Positions 42,872-51,529 of a DNA stretch of 64,000 nucleotides are shown piece after piece. Source of the DNA: Pseudoduganella flava (GTDB lineage Bacteria; Pseudomonadota; Gammaproteobacteria; Burkholderiales; Burkholderiaceae_D); NCBI RefSeq assembly GCF_007830495.1, contig NZ_VLKW01000008.1, positions 186,001-250,000 on the forward strand, read 5' to 3'. The position numbers were made by a program, and so were the translations under genes. Positions within the stretch are counted from its first letter, which is position 1; each line of letters begins with the position of its first letter. The notes beneath the pieces were generated by a model that searched no databases, was not told the DNA's origin, and was given only the letters and a program-made list of their open reading frames with translations.

Positions 42872-43597
42872 ATGCTGAAACACGCCGCCGGCATCGCCGG
42901 CCTGCTGCTGGGCGCACTGGCGCAGGCCGCGTGCCCGCCCGATGCGCTGGGCATGTCCCGCACGTTGACGTTAAAGCGCGAGGGCGCCGCCTACGGCACC
43001 GTGCAGCACCCGCCGCTGCCGCTGGCGCCCGGCGAAGTGGTGCTGACGTTCGACGACGGCCCGCGCCCCGGCTCGACGAACGGTGTGCTCGACGCGCTGG
43101 CCGCGCAATGCGTGCGCGCCACCTTCTTCATGAACGGCAAACCGATGCAGCAGTACCCGGACCTAGCCGCCGCCGTCGCGCGCGCCGGCCATTCCGTCGG
43201 CATGCACGGCTACGAACACCCGCACTACGGGCAGCTCGATGCGAGCGCCCAACTGGCCGACCTGGCGCTGGTGGAAGACGCGTATGCGCGCCAGTTCGGC
43301 CAGCGAGCGCCGGCCTTCCGCTTCCCGTTCCTCGAACAGACGCCGGTGCTGCTGGACAAACTGCGCGAGCAGGGCATCACCGTGATGTCCGTCGACCTGG
43401 CGATCGACGACTGGCTGGCGGACCAGACGCCGGCAATGCTCACGGCGCGGATGCTGGAGCGGCTGAAGGGGACGAAGGGCGGCATCATCCTGATGCACGA
43501 TGGGCAGGATCAGACGGCGGCCGCGCTGCCCACATTGCTAAGGGCGCTGAAGGAGGGTGGGTACAAGGTTGTGCATGTGGAGTGGTCGACGCCTTGA
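42872..43597 (+). CDS. Exported polysaccharide deacetylase (NodB domain)
   Basis: Carbohydrate esterase family 4 enzyme of 241 residues. Short signal peptide (GIAGLLLGALAQAA). Metal-site motifs: TFDDGPRPGST, with the catalytic Asp first; HSVGMHGYEHPHYG, with two metal His; APAFRFPFLEQT, with Arg; and GGIILMHDG, with the C-terminal His. It removes N- or O-acetyl groups from chitin-like, peptidoglycan or exopolysaccharide chains in the periplasm or outside. I start at 42872, with GAGG upstream; the frame is open 71 codons further but carries no signal. Not in an operon. Confidence 0.88.
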   Translation: MLKHAAGIAGLLLGALAQAACPPDALGMSRTLTLKREGAAYGTVQHPPLPLAPGEVVLTFDDGPRPGSTNGVLDALAAQCVRATFFMNGKPMQQYPDLAAAVARAGHSVGMHGYEHPHYGQLDASAQLADLALVEDAYARQFGQRAPAFRFPFLEQTPVLLDKLREQGITVMSVDLAIDDWLADQTPAMLTARMLERLKGTKGGIILMHDGQDQTAAALPTLLRALKEGGYKVVHVEWSTP

Positions 43598-43598
43598 T

Positions 43599-43973
43599 CT
43601 AGCGTCCAGCCTCATACCATCGCTTCGGAACAAACAGCGTGTGCCCGCTCGGTTGATTGAATGTGATCCCTTCACCGCTCTCTGTAATCTGGCTGCGGTT
43701 CAGGTAAGCGATGACGTCATCATCGAAATCGAAGATGGGCACATCCAGTTCATGTCCAGTCGCCCCCAGTTTACGCGCGATGCGCAGCTTGTAGCGTGGT
43801 CGTACGGACAGAAGAGTAAGCTCTGCACCCGATCGAAGTAACGTAACCCTATACTCTGAGCCGCCAAGTGGGAATTCATAGAGCTGTTTTTCGTAACTCA
43901 TGGTATGGCAAGCAGCGGCCAATGCGCCCAATGCACATAGAATTACTACAAAAGGAAATACAAGTCTTATCAT
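43599..43973 (-). CDS. Putative lipoprotein, immunity-like position
   Basis: A 124-residue protein with an N-terminal helix ending in a lipobox-like LAAAC (VVILCALGALAAACHTMS), so probably a lipoprotein. The rest is a soluble domain with alternating beta pattern (EYRVTLLRSGAELTLLSVRP; HELDVPIFDFDDDVIAYLN) and a C-terminal TLFVPKRWYEAGR; no family recognised. Its ATG overlaps the stop of a start-less coding fragment (ATGA), the arrangement seen for toxin-immunity pairs. Lower GC than flanking genes. Confidence 0.55.
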   Translation of the reverse strand: MIRLVFPFVVILCALGALAAACHTMSYEKQLYEFPLGGSEYRVTLLRSGAELTLLSVRPRYKLRIARKLGATGHELDVPIFDFDDDVIAYLNRSQITESGEGITFNQPSGHTLFVPKRWYEAGR

Positions 43974-44179
43974 TTTCGGACGCGGATGGTTGCGTTAGAT
44001 AGGTTCGTTCCATTAGGCCGGATATTCAACGATGCGAGTCGATTCGTCTCGAAGTCTTGAACAAGGTCTCCCGCCAATCGGCCAGCGAACTCGCCGAATA
44101 CGGCTTGCACCGGTGTGCCATACGCAATCAGCACGGCATCCGCATCAACAGCGATCGGATGATGTCCAGTCCGTCCGTC
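43970..44179 (-). pseudogene. Start-less coding fragment upstream of the lipoprotein
   Basis: An open stretch of 69 codons with no ATG. It reads HHPIAVDADAVLIAYGTPVQ, then AVFGEFAGRLAGDLVQDFET and ends ATIRVRK with TGA overlapping the next ATG. A GTG at 44134 could start it inside the end of the MbcA-like gene. Amino-acid mix and end-to-start overlap suggest the C-terminal piece of a once longer protein, perhaps a toxin tip. Function unknown. Confidence 0.4.
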
Positions 44180-44421
44180 TCATTGTTCAGCACATCGCGG
44201 GCCGAGCGCATGTCCAACGCGCCGATCGGTTTTTCGAACCACGCATAAGCGCCGGTCCCCATATAGGATGTCAGCACGGCGGCAATCTCCGCATCGACCA
44301 GCCGCGACTGGGCCAGCTGTTTCTCCGGCCACTGTTCCCAGTCGGGAAGAAAAACCTCGGCAAAGCGGCGCCAGGCCTGGACGCCGGGATACTCGTTTCT
44401 GAGTACTTTAATCGCGTCCAT
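44128..44421 (-). CDS. Xre/MbcA/ParS-type toxin-binding-domain protein
   Basis: A 97-residue protein whose second half (AYAWFEKPIGALDMRSARDV then LNNETDGLDIIRSLL) matches the DUF2384/MbcA-ParS-Xre toxin-binding domain of RES-Xre type antitoxins. The N-terminal half lacks an obvious Xre helix-turn-helix. A RES-domain toxin is not found next to it. The stop of the preceding fragment is directly before its ATG (TAGATG), so the two were once coupled. Could serve as antitoxin or immunity protein. Family call moderate. Confidence 0.55.
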   Translation of the reverse strand: MDAIKVLRNEYPGVQAWRRFAEVFLPDWEQWPEKQLAQSRLVDAEIAAVLTSYMGTGAYAWFEKPIGALDMRSARDVLNNETDGLDIIRSLLMRMPC

Positions 44422-44610
44422 CTATCTGTCCGTGAAATGGTCGAAGCGCTGCCGCCAGGACTTGGCATAGTAGCAAACATCGGCACCAAAATCATTGCCC
44501 CAAGGCACAAAGATCACGCCCGCCGCTCCATCTGTAGTAAGCTTCCTCCCTCTCAGTTTCACGCTGAATCCAAACAACAAAGCCCGCCCCGTTGCGGCAT
44601 TAACAAGCGA
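44422..44610 (-). pseudogene. C-terminal remnant of a truncated gene
   Basis: An open, ATG-less frame reading FGFSVKLRGRKLTTDGAAGV then IFVPWGNDFGADVCYYAKSW and ending RFDHFTDR-stop, directly followed by the ATG of the MbcA-like gene. The frame remains open to 44718, but upstream of about 44610 it is only antisense of the KfrA-like gene. The remnant has protein-like composition and modest GC, so it is probably the end of a larger gene whose front was deleted at this junction. Function unknown; a toxin tip is a guess from context. Confidence 0.45.
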
Positions 44611-44645
44611 CAGGCCTGCCGGCCCTCGTAACCAGGAACAAGAAC

Positions 44646-45362
44646 ATGCTGGACCAAACTCCGACCTTCGAAGAAGTCGCCGCCGTTGCCGACGGCCTGC
44701 AAAACGACGGCAAGCCCGTCACCATCGAAGCCGTGCACGACGCGCTCGGCACCGGTTCGCCGACGACGATCGGCAAGCACCTGACCGCATGGCGCGCCGA
44801 GCATGCGCCGAAGCCGGCGCCGTTGTCCGCCGAGATTCCGGAAGCCGTAGCGACCGCGCTGCGGACGTGGGCGCAGGAATTCGCCGAAGCGGCGGCGGGT
44901 GCGCGCGATACGGCGGCGCAGTCCGAGAGCGATATCGATACGCTGCTGCGCACCGGCGAGGAACTGGAGTCGGAGCGTGACGCGCTGCTGGCCCGCGTGT
45001 CGAGCCTGACGACGTTGACGGAAGAGCAGGCCGAACAGATCGAGCGCCTGACGGTCGAGCTGCGCGATGCGCGCCAAGTCGCCACCGATGCGCTGGTCGG
45101 CAAGGCCAAGGACCAGCTGGCGATCGACGGCAAGGACCGCCAGCTGGCCGACCTGCGTGCCCAGCTGGAGCGCAGCGTGGCGTCGTCGTCGTCGGACGCG
45201 GATGCGCGGCTGGCTGCCGAGATGGAGCTGGTCGGCGCCGTGACGGCACGCGACAATTTCGCGTCCGAGCTGGAGACGTTGCGCTCCCAGCTGAAAACGG
45301 CCAACGCCGAGCGCAGCGCGCTGCGTGCCGAGATCGACGGCTTGCGCGGCCGGCGCCAGTAA
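44646..45362 (+). CDS. KfrA-like DNA-binding coiled-coil protein
   Basis: A 238-residue protein. Residues ~8-65 form the KfrA_N DNA-binding domain (VAAVADGLQNDGKPVTIEAV, GTGSPTTIGKHLTAWR). The rest, residues ~75-235, is an almost unbroken alpha-helical coiled coil rich in Ala, Glu, Leu and Gln. KfrA proteins on broad-host-range plasmids repress their own transcription and help plasmid upkeep; chromosomal copies are known but their role is unclear. AGGA 8 nt upstream of the ATG. It borders the remnant patch at 41.8-44.6 kb, so it may be a leftover of an integrated element. Confidence 0.82.
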   Translation: MLDQTPTFEEVAAVADGLQNDGKPVTIEAVHDALGTGSPTTIGKHLTAWRAEHAPKPAPLSAEIPEAVATALRTWAQEFAEAAAGARDTAAQSESDIDTLLRTGEELESERDALLARVSSLTTLTEEQAEQIERLTVELRDARQVATDALVGKAKDQLAIDGKDRQLADLRAQLERSVASSSSDADARLAAEMELVGAVTARDNFASELETLRSQLKTANAERSALRAEIDGLRGRRQ

Positions 45363-45511
45363 GCCGGCCCGCGCTGCCGGAACGGCTCCGCTGTGCTTAC
45401 TCCGCTTTCGCGATGAAGCGGTAGACGAGAGCGCCCAGCAGCGCGCAGCCGGATGGGAGGCGGGGCCGTCGCCGCCATGGGGCGGGACGGCCGGGGACTG
45501 CGGAAAGACTG

Positions 45512-47158
45512 TCAGCGGCGCCGCTGCGGGACCGCGGCAACGGCGGGCGCGGGGGCTGCGGCGATGGCCGCCGCATCGACCTTCTTCGGCCGGTAATGCT
45601 CGTCGACGACGAGGCTCGTCGTCCCCGGCGGCAGCACCTGCAGCGACTTCAGGAATTCGATCAGCGCGGCCTGCTCGTCGGAGCCGGCGGCCTGGAATGC
45701 CTTGCGCGATGCGAGCGCTTCGCCTGAATGGCCCAGCACCGCCTCGCGCATCGTGCTGTACATGCCGTGGTGGAAGTAGGGGCCCGAGTTGGCGATGCCC
45801 CACAGCCGCCGCGTCAGGAAGCGGCGGTTCCCGGCCGGGAACTTCGGTGCCCATACGGGCCAGTTCATGTCCAGCGATTCCAGCGGCATCGGATCGGCCG
45901 GGTCGCAGATGTCGTGCAGCTTGAAGTCCGTGTAGGCCGGCACCAGCATCACCAGGTCGTCCGGATGTTCCGGCGCCAGCCGGGGCTGGGGCAGCGCCGG
46001 GTCGTTGAGGTTCACCTTGACCGTTTTCGCATCGCCGGCGCGCAGGTTGCCGGCCGGGTTGAACGGGCCGGGTTCCGAATAAGTCCAGCCTTCGCGGCTC
46101 AGCGGCAGCGTGGGCACGTGGCAGGCGGCGCAGCCGAATGTGTTGAAGTTGCGCTGGCCGCGCAGGATCGCCCGCTCGATGTTCGGGTCGTTCGGGATCA
46201 CCTGGCCAGGCACCGCCATCGCGGCCTGGAAGATCGAGGCGGCCGTCACGTCGGCGCGCGTCAGTTCGTTGCTGAAATGGTCGCCGTCCGGGTCCGTGTT
46301 CGCGCCGAAGCGTTCGGTCGACTGGATGCCGTGGTGGTGGTTGAACGACGTGTTCGTGAAGTCGCGCAGCGACACGGAATTACCGGCCTGGTGCCATGGC
46401 CGCACCACCAGCGACGGCGGGTCGATTGGCGTCGCCGTGATCAGGGACAGGCGCGGCAGGCCGGTGACGGCGCTGACGTCCCACAGGCCGTCCGCGCGGC
46501 GCGTCAGCTTGCCGAAGTCGATCCCTTTCGCCACCAGTGCGCGCGTCTCGCCGCGGCGCATGCCGTCGCGGATCTTCTGCAGGTCCATCGTGATCTCGCG
46601 GGCCAGCATCTCGATGTAGCCGGCGCCGAACATGCCAGGCGTGTGGCGCGAGTTGCCGATCGTGGCCAGCGTGACCGGCTGGCCCTGTTCGTCGACGGCG
46701 CCGCGGGTGGGCACCGCGTCGTTGCGGTCGAACGTGGCGAAGTCGAAGCGTTGGCCCTGCACGAACACGTTCGCGACGAAGTCGCCGCTGCCGCCCGCCA
46801 CGCCGTACGGCTGGTTGTGGCAGCCCATGCAGGAATTGGCGTCCGGGCCGGAGATGCGGTTGAACGCGCGGCCGCCGACGAGCGGTGCCGACGCGTCGGC
46901 CAGTGCGCGGCCGTTGCCTTTCGTGAGGGGCCGCCCGCCGCCTTCGTCGCGCGTCCAGTTGGCAGAGAACACGCGCCGGCCGTGCTCCAGCAGGCGGTCC
47001 AGCGGTGCCGTGTATTCCTCGTCGTCCTGCATGTGCGCCGCCAGGCCCAGCTCGAGGCCGACCTCGTTCTTGCGCAGCGAAGCGTCGATCAGCACGCCGC
47101 CCGCGGTGGCACTGAGTGCCAGCGCGGCCAGGGCCAGTCCGGTGAGTTTGCGCCGCAT
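45512..47158 (-). CDS. Di-heme oxidoreductase-family c-type cytochrome
   Basis: Exported c-type cytochrome of 548 residues. After a signal peptide (GLALAALALSATAGG) come two heme-attachment motifs: CMGCH at 110-114 and CAACH at 343-347, with the long insert typical of the di-heme oxidoreductase (thiol oxidoreductase-like) family related to MauG/cytochrome c peroxidases. PYFHHGMYSTMREAVLGHSG near residue 475 supplies candidate axial ligands. The C-terminus is an Ala/Pro-rich tail with RRR. It is last in a five-gene string; the preceding stop is 10 nt away. It may oxidise or crosslink a partner protein, but the reaction is unknown. Confidence 0.85.
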   Translation of the reverse strand: MRRKLTGLALAALALSATAGGVLIDASLRKNEVGLELGLAAHMQDDEEYTAPLDRLLEHGRRVFSANWTRDEGGGRPLTKGNGRALADASAPLVGGRAFNRISGPDANSCMGCHNQPYGVAGGSGDFVANVFVQGQRFDFATFDRNDAVPTRGAVDEQGQPVTLATIGNSRHTPGMFGAGYIEMLAREITMDLQKIRDGMRRGETRALVAKGIDFGKLTRRADGLWDVSAVTGLPRLSLITATPIDPPSLVVRPWHQAGNSVSLRDFTNTSFNHHHGIQSTERFGANTDPDGDHFSNELTRADVTAASIFQAAMAVPGQVIPNDPNIERAILRGQRNFNTFGCAACHVPTLPLSREGWTYSEPGPFNPAGNLRAGDAKTVKVNLNDPALPQPRLAPEHPDDLVMLVPAYTDFKLHDICDPADPMPLESLDMNWPVWAPKFPAGNRRFLTRRLWGIANSGPYFHHGMYSTMREAVLGHSGEALASRKAFQAAGSDEQAALIEFLKSLQVLPPGTTSLVVDEHYRPKKVDAAAIAAAPAPAVAAVPQRRR

Positions 47159-47168
47159 CGTCTCTCCT

Positions 47169-50100
47169 TCAGTTCTTCTGTTTCGCGTCCGGCGACACCA
47201 GCTGGACCTGCAGCGTGTCGCTGCCGGCCGCGCCGGCCACGGACAAGCCCGTGCCCCGCGCCAGCAGCGCGCCGTTGCGACGGATCTCCACGTTGATGCC
47301 GCCCGGCGGCACGCCGGCCAAGGTGAAGCGGCCTTGCGCGTCCGTGTTCGTCATGCCGACGTATTGCGGGTTGCCGGAAGACGTCACGCGCACTTCGGCG
47401 TTGGCCAGCGTGACGGCGGTCGGGGCAGGCGCCACAGCCGCCGTGGTGACCGCGGCCGCCCGTAGTTGCGCCGGCGCGGACCCCTGCGCCGTCGTGCCGA
47501 CCGTGCCAGCCAGCGTGACGACGGGGGCGGCCGGCGGCGGCAGCACCGTGCGCACGCTGTAGCCGCCGCCCGATGCGGGCGTGAACACGATGAAGCTGTT
47601 GTCCAGGTCGAACGGGCTGGCCGCCGTGAAGTACTCGTAGGCCGCGCTGCCGGCCGGCACGTCGAACGTCGGCGCGGCGCTGTAGTCGACCTGCTGGAAC
47701 GGCGCGTTCGGGCCGGGCGTGACGCCGGTGATCGCGCCGCTCCTCAGCGCCGTCATGCCCTTGTAGGCGAACACGATGCGCCCATCGCGGAACAGCTGGA
47801 TCTGCAGCGTGTTGCTGCCGCCTTCGCTGTACTGGCGGGTGCGGTCGTAGGTGACGATGAAGCGGTCCGGCAGGCGGTCGTTGATCAGCACACCGCCGCC
47901 GCCGATCAGGTCGTCGAAGAACGCCGACACGCGGCGCAGCTGCGAGAACGCCGGCACGTTTTCCGTATAGGTGGAGTCGCCCGCGCCGAACGTGATGTAG
48001 CCGTTCGAGCCCACGTAGGCGATGCTCTCGTCGGTGCCGTAGAACGGGAACACGAACGGCAACGTGCGTTGCGTGTAGCAGTCGTCGCAGGTGGTCCACA
48101 GCGTGCCGTAGTCGGTTTCGAACTGCACGTCGATGACGCTGATCGTGCCCACGTCCGTGGTGCCGCCGACGGCCGGCGGCGTCGGTGCCGAGGCGCCGTG
48201 CCGGACGATGCCGCTGGGCGGCGTCCACGATGCCTGCAGCACCAGGTTGCCCAGAACGGTCGGTACGCCGGCGATCGCGAAGCTGCCGTCGGCCGCCGTC
48301 GTGGCCGTGCGCCCGCCCGGCGCCGTGACGAGGGCGCCGGCCAGCGGCGCGCCATCGGCATCGACGACGCGGCCGACGGCCTGCGTCAGCGGGTCCGGCG
48401 CGACGCTGACGGTCACCGGCGCCGCCGTGCCCTCGTTGCCGCCCAGGTCGCGCGCCACGGCGCCCAGCTCCAGGCTGGAGACGCCAGCCGGCACCGTGAA
48501 CGTGTACTGGTAGGGCGCGCTGGTGCTGGTGAACACGGCCTGGCCGTTCACGAGGAAGCGCACGGCGGCCACCGTGATGTCGTCCTGCGCGTCCACCGCG
48601 ATCGTCAGCGGTGCCCCTTCGTAGACCAGCGCGCCGCCCGCTGGCGCCGAGATCGCGGCGGTGGGCGCCACGCCGGCCAGGTCGATGCGCGGCTGGTACT
48701 GGCCGATGTACAGGCGGCTGTCGCCGGACGTGCCGCCCCGTTCCAGGCTGTTGCGGTCGGCGGCCAGGTAGATGTAGCTGTCGTCGGCGGCGATGCCCAT
48801 GCCGTTGTCGTCGCGGTTCGCGAAGTTCAGGATCGCGCGCGGCTGCAGCGCGGCGGGATTGCTGATGTCGACGATCGGCACGCCGTTGACGAACACCACG
48901 TCCGCGCCGAGCGCGAAGTTCCCGGACAGGATCACGTTGGTCAGCAGCCCGCCCAGCGATTGCGGGGTGCGCGACAGGATGGCGGGGGCGGCCAGGTCGG
49001 CGATGTCCACCGACGTCATGCTGTTCGCGTAATCGGCCACGATCGCCGTATTGCCGCGCAGGGCCACGCCGCGCGCGTCGCCGGTGGCGGCGGTGCCGCG
49101 CAGCAGCGGTGCCGACAGGTTGCTGACGTCCACCAGCTTCAGCCCCGCGCCACCCATCGCGACGGCCGCCAGGTTGCGGGTCGGGTCGAGATCCAGGTTC
49201 CATGCCGTGCCGCCCAGGCTGAGCGTGCCGGCCTGGATCATCGCGCCCGGGTTGGCGACGCTGACGATGTACAGGCTGCCGCCCGCCACCACGTAGGCGG
49301 TGGTGCCGCGCACCTTCACGCCCATCGCGTTGCCGACGCCGGCGAAGGTGCCCAGCAGGCGCGGCGCAGCGGGATTCGTGATGTCGACGACCTTCAGGCC
49401 GCCGCTGGTCGCCAGGTAGGCGATATTGCCGGCCAGCGCAATGTCGTTGGCGCTGGCGGACAGGTTCAGCGTGGCCAGGATCGACGGCGTGCGGCGGTCG
49501 CTGGAGAGCGAGACGACGTGCAGGCCCGCCGAGCCGGCGGCGATGTAGGCGTAGTCGCCGCCGACCGCGACGCCGTTGGCGAAGCCGGGCAGGGCGACGA
49601 ACGACAGCGCGCCCGGCGCGAAGTCCTGCACGGTGCCCTGCACCACGGCGGTGTGGCCGTTGTTCGCGACGGTGATCTCGCACGTGCCGGCGCTGCTGGC
49701 GAACACGCGGCCGTCCGGCGAGCCGAAGTTGCAGGACGCGAGGTTGCTGCTGGCGTAGGTCGTCTGGCGCGCCGTGTTCGTCAGGTTGATGTCGACGCCG
49801 TCGATCATCGTGCCCGTCACCGTCAGCTGCACGCTGGCGCTGCCCGTCAGCGAGTTGACGATCAGCGTGAAGCTGCCCGGCGTTACGCGGATCTCGCGCA
49901 GCGCTTGCGCGAAGTTGACGCTGGCCGCATTGGTCGGGTCGCTGCCCGTCTGGATCTCGGTGCCGTCGCGCACGCCGTCGCCGTCCGTGTCGGCCAGCAG
50001 GGGGCTGGTGCAGAAGCCGCGCGTGCACTGCACCTCGGCGCCGTCGGGCAGGCCGTCGCCGTCCGTGTCGGGATTGCGCGGATCGGTGCCGGCGCGGTAT

Positions 50101-50807
50101 TCGTCGACGGCGGTCAGGCCGTCGCGGTCCAGGTCGAGCAGCGCGTCGGCCGCGTTGTTCGGGTTCATGCCGAGGCGCAGTTCCTCGTCGTCCGGAATGC
50201 CGTCGCCGTCGCTGTCCGCGCCTGCCAATGCAACGCGCAGCTGGGCGATGCCGGTCGTACCCTCGTTGATGCCCTGGATGACGACGGTGCCGCTGCGCAC
50301 GGCCGTCACGAGGCCGGCCGGCGTGATCGTCGCGATGTCCGGATTGCTGATGCTGTAGCTGGTGCCGGTGGCCGTCACGTCGACCTGCTCGCCGCCAGTG
50401 TAGGTGGCCAGTGCGCGGACCTGCGTCGTCGCGCCGGGCGCCGTCAGCGGGCCCGCACCGGCGTCCACGCGCAGGTGCGTGGGGATCGGTGTCGTCGGCC
50501 CCAGCACGATCGGCGGCAGCGTGACGGAGCCGTTGGCGGGAATCGTGAACTCGTCGGACTGGCCGTAGGTCGTCACGCCGGCTTCCACGCAGGTGGCGCG
50601 GGCGCGCACCCTGCCGAAGTTGGCCGGCAGGTTCGGCAGCACCCAGGTGCCGTCCGCCTTCGCCTGCACGTTGCGGTTCAACACGCTGACGACGCAGTTT
50701 TCGTTTAGGCCCGCGGCGGCCGCCGGTTGCGCCGCGCCGAGCAGCAGGGCGCAGCAGGCCAGCGCCGCCGGCAGCCAGGCGCGCATGCGTTTCGAGACTG
50801 ACTTCAT
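47169..50807 (-). CDS. Large exported Ig/Ca-binding/LVIVD-propeller protein
   Basis: Secreted, 1212 residues. Signal peptide (ALACCALLLGAAQPAAA), then a bacterial Ig-like (Big2) domain (~100-195; ATITPAGLVTAVRSGTVVIQ), thrombospondin type 3-like calcium repeats (~200-290; DSDGDGIPDDEE, DTDGDGLPDGAE, DTDGDGVRDGTE), and LVIVD beta-propeller repeats (~405-720; GGLKVVDITNPAAPRLLG, AGLKLVDVSNLSAPLLRG). Further Ig-like (PVTVSVAP), carboxypeptidase-regulatory-like (GRVVDADGAPLAGALV) and PEGA-like segments follow. No C-terminal anchor or sorting signal is visible. It probably binds protein or sugar outside the cell. It precedes the di-heme oxidoreductase by 10 nt, so the cytochrome may act on it. Confidence 0.85.
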   Translation of the reverse strand: MKSVSKRMRAWLPAALACCALLLGAAQPAAAAGLNENCVVSVLNRNVQAKADGTWVLPNLPANFGRVRARATCVEAGVTTYGQSDEFTIPANGSVTLPPIVLGPTTPIPTHLRVDAGAGPLTAPGATTQVRALATYTGGEQVDVTATGTSYSISNPDIATITPAGLVTAVRSGTVVIQGINEGTTGIAQLRVALAGADSDGDGIPDDEELRLGMNPNNAADALLDLDRDGLTAVDEYRAGTDPRNPDTDGDGLPDGAEVQCTRGFCTSPLLADTDGDGVRDGTEIQTGSDPTNAASVNFAQALREIRVTPGSFTLIVNSLTGSASVQLTVTGTMIDGVDINLTNTARQTTYASSNLASCNFGSPDGRVFASSAGTCEITVANNGHTAVVQGTVQDFAPGALSFVALPGFANGVAVGGDYAYIAAGSAGLHVVSLSSDRRTPSILATLNLSASANDIALAGNIAYLATSGGLKVVDITNPAAPRLLGTFAGVGNAMGVKVRGTTAYVVAGGSLYIVSVANPGAMIQAGTLSLGGTAWNLDLDPTRNLAAVAMGGAGLKLVDVSNLSAPLLRGTAATGDARGVALRGNTAIVADYANSMTSVDIADLAAPAILSRTPQSLGGLLTNVILSGNFALGADVVFVNGVPIVDISNPAALQPRAILNFANRDDNGMGIAADDSYIYLAADRNSLERGGTSGDSRLYIGQYQPRIDLAGVAPTAAISAPAGGALVYEGAPLTIAVDAQDDITVAAVRFLVNGQAVFTSTSAPYQYTFTVPAGVSSLELGAVARDLGGNEGTAAPVTVSVAPDPLTQAVGRVVDADGAPLAGALVTAPGGRTATTAADGSFAIAGVPTVLGNLVLQASWTPPSGIVRHGASAPTPPAVGGTTDVGTISVIDVQFETDYGTLWTTCDDCYTQRTLPFVFPFYGTDESIAYVGSNGYITFGAGDSTYTENVPAFSQLRRVSAFFDDLIGGGGVLINDRLPDRFIVTYDRTRQYSEGGSNTLQIQLFRDGRIVFAYKGMTALRSGAITGVTPGPNAPFQQVDYSAAPTFDVPAGSAAYEYFTAASPFDLDNSFIVFTPASGGGYSVRTVLPPPAAPVVTLAGTVGTTAQGSAPAQLRAAAVTTAAVAPAPTAVTLANAEVRVTSSGNPQYVGMTNTDAQGRFTLAGVPPGGINVEIRRNGALLARGTGLSVAGAAGSDTLQVQLVSPDAKQKN

Positions 50808-50847
50808 GTAGACCTCCGCCGTTCCGGTTCCATCGCACGCGCCGCCG

Positions 50848-51516
50848 TCACTGGTACCTGGCGGTGTTGGGGGTGTTGCGCAGCTGGTCGCGCATTTCCT
50901 GTTTCAACTTTTCCTGTGTCGTCTTGTCCATCGAGTCCAGCTTGTTCGCGTATGCCTCGACGATCGACCCGGGAGCGCCGATCCGCACGGTCGTCGTGCC
51001 GGCCTTGCCGTCGGCCGGGTAGTTGGCCATTACCACCGCGTCGCGGCGCCGCCAGACCATGCCGATTTCGCGGCCGCCCGTTTCGGCACGCGCATACCCG
51101 ACCTGATCGGGCGCCCCCCACTTCGCCGCCACCGCGCTGCGAAACGCCGGTACGGCCTGTTTGGCGGGAAGGGCCGGCTGCTGCCGCGTGAACACCACGG
51201 CGACCAGTACCGGCTTCGCTTCGTCGAACAGGTAGATCGCCTGGTCGATGAAGTCGGACTTGCCCTTTTCGAAGAGCAGCTTGGCATGGCCCGCGTTGTC
51301 GCCCTTGAAGCCGTCCTGGCGGATCGCGGGCCGTGCGCGCAACAGGTCGGCCTGGGTCATGCCCAGGCTGACGTTGCCGAAGCTCTCCGGCATCAGCGCC
51401 GCCGCATCGATGGCAGCGGTGCCTTGCGCCTGGGCGTGCACGGGCGCGCAAGGTGCTGCGACGGCCAAGGCCAGGCAAAGGGACAGGGCAGCTGATTGAT
51501 GTGCAAACTGAGACAT
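50848..51516 (-). CDS. Small exported protein of unknown function
   Basis: A 222-residue protein with signal peptide (LSLCLALAVAAPCAPVHA). The mature part begins with FGNVSLGMTQADLLRARPAI, a motif seen at the start of many small periplasmic domains of unknown function, then a mixed alpha/beta domain and a charged C-terminal helix (DKTTQEKLKQEMRDQLRNT). I recognise no enzyme motif. Start at 51516 has AAGGAC upstream; a longer frame to 51804 lacks a signal. It starts 13 nt after the stop of the DUF6973-type protein, so it is co-translated with it and may be a chaperone, inhibitor or immunity protein for it. Confidence 0.7.
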   Translation of the reverse strand: MSQFAHQSAALSLCLALAVAAPCAPVHAQAQGTAAIDAAALMPESFGNVSLGMTQADLLRARPAIRQDGFKGDNAGHAKLLFEKGKSDFIDQAIYLFDEAKPVLVAVVFTRQQPALPAKQAVPAFRSAVAAKWGAPDQVGYARAETGGREIGMVWRRRDAVVMANYPADGKAGTTTVRIGAPGSIVEAYANKLDSMDKTTQEKLKQEMRDQLRNTPNTARYQ

Positions 51517-51529
51517 GGTGTCGTCCTTA

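Noticed and set aside
45395..45511. Minus-strand stretch reading GCALLGALVYRFIAKAE-stop after the di-heme gene
   Set aside because: Looks like the last 17 residues of a small membrane protein, but no upstream coding frame exists; may be a trace of a lost gene or chance.
47466..50708. 1080-codon plus-strand frame
   Set aside because: Shadow of the LVIVD protein gene.
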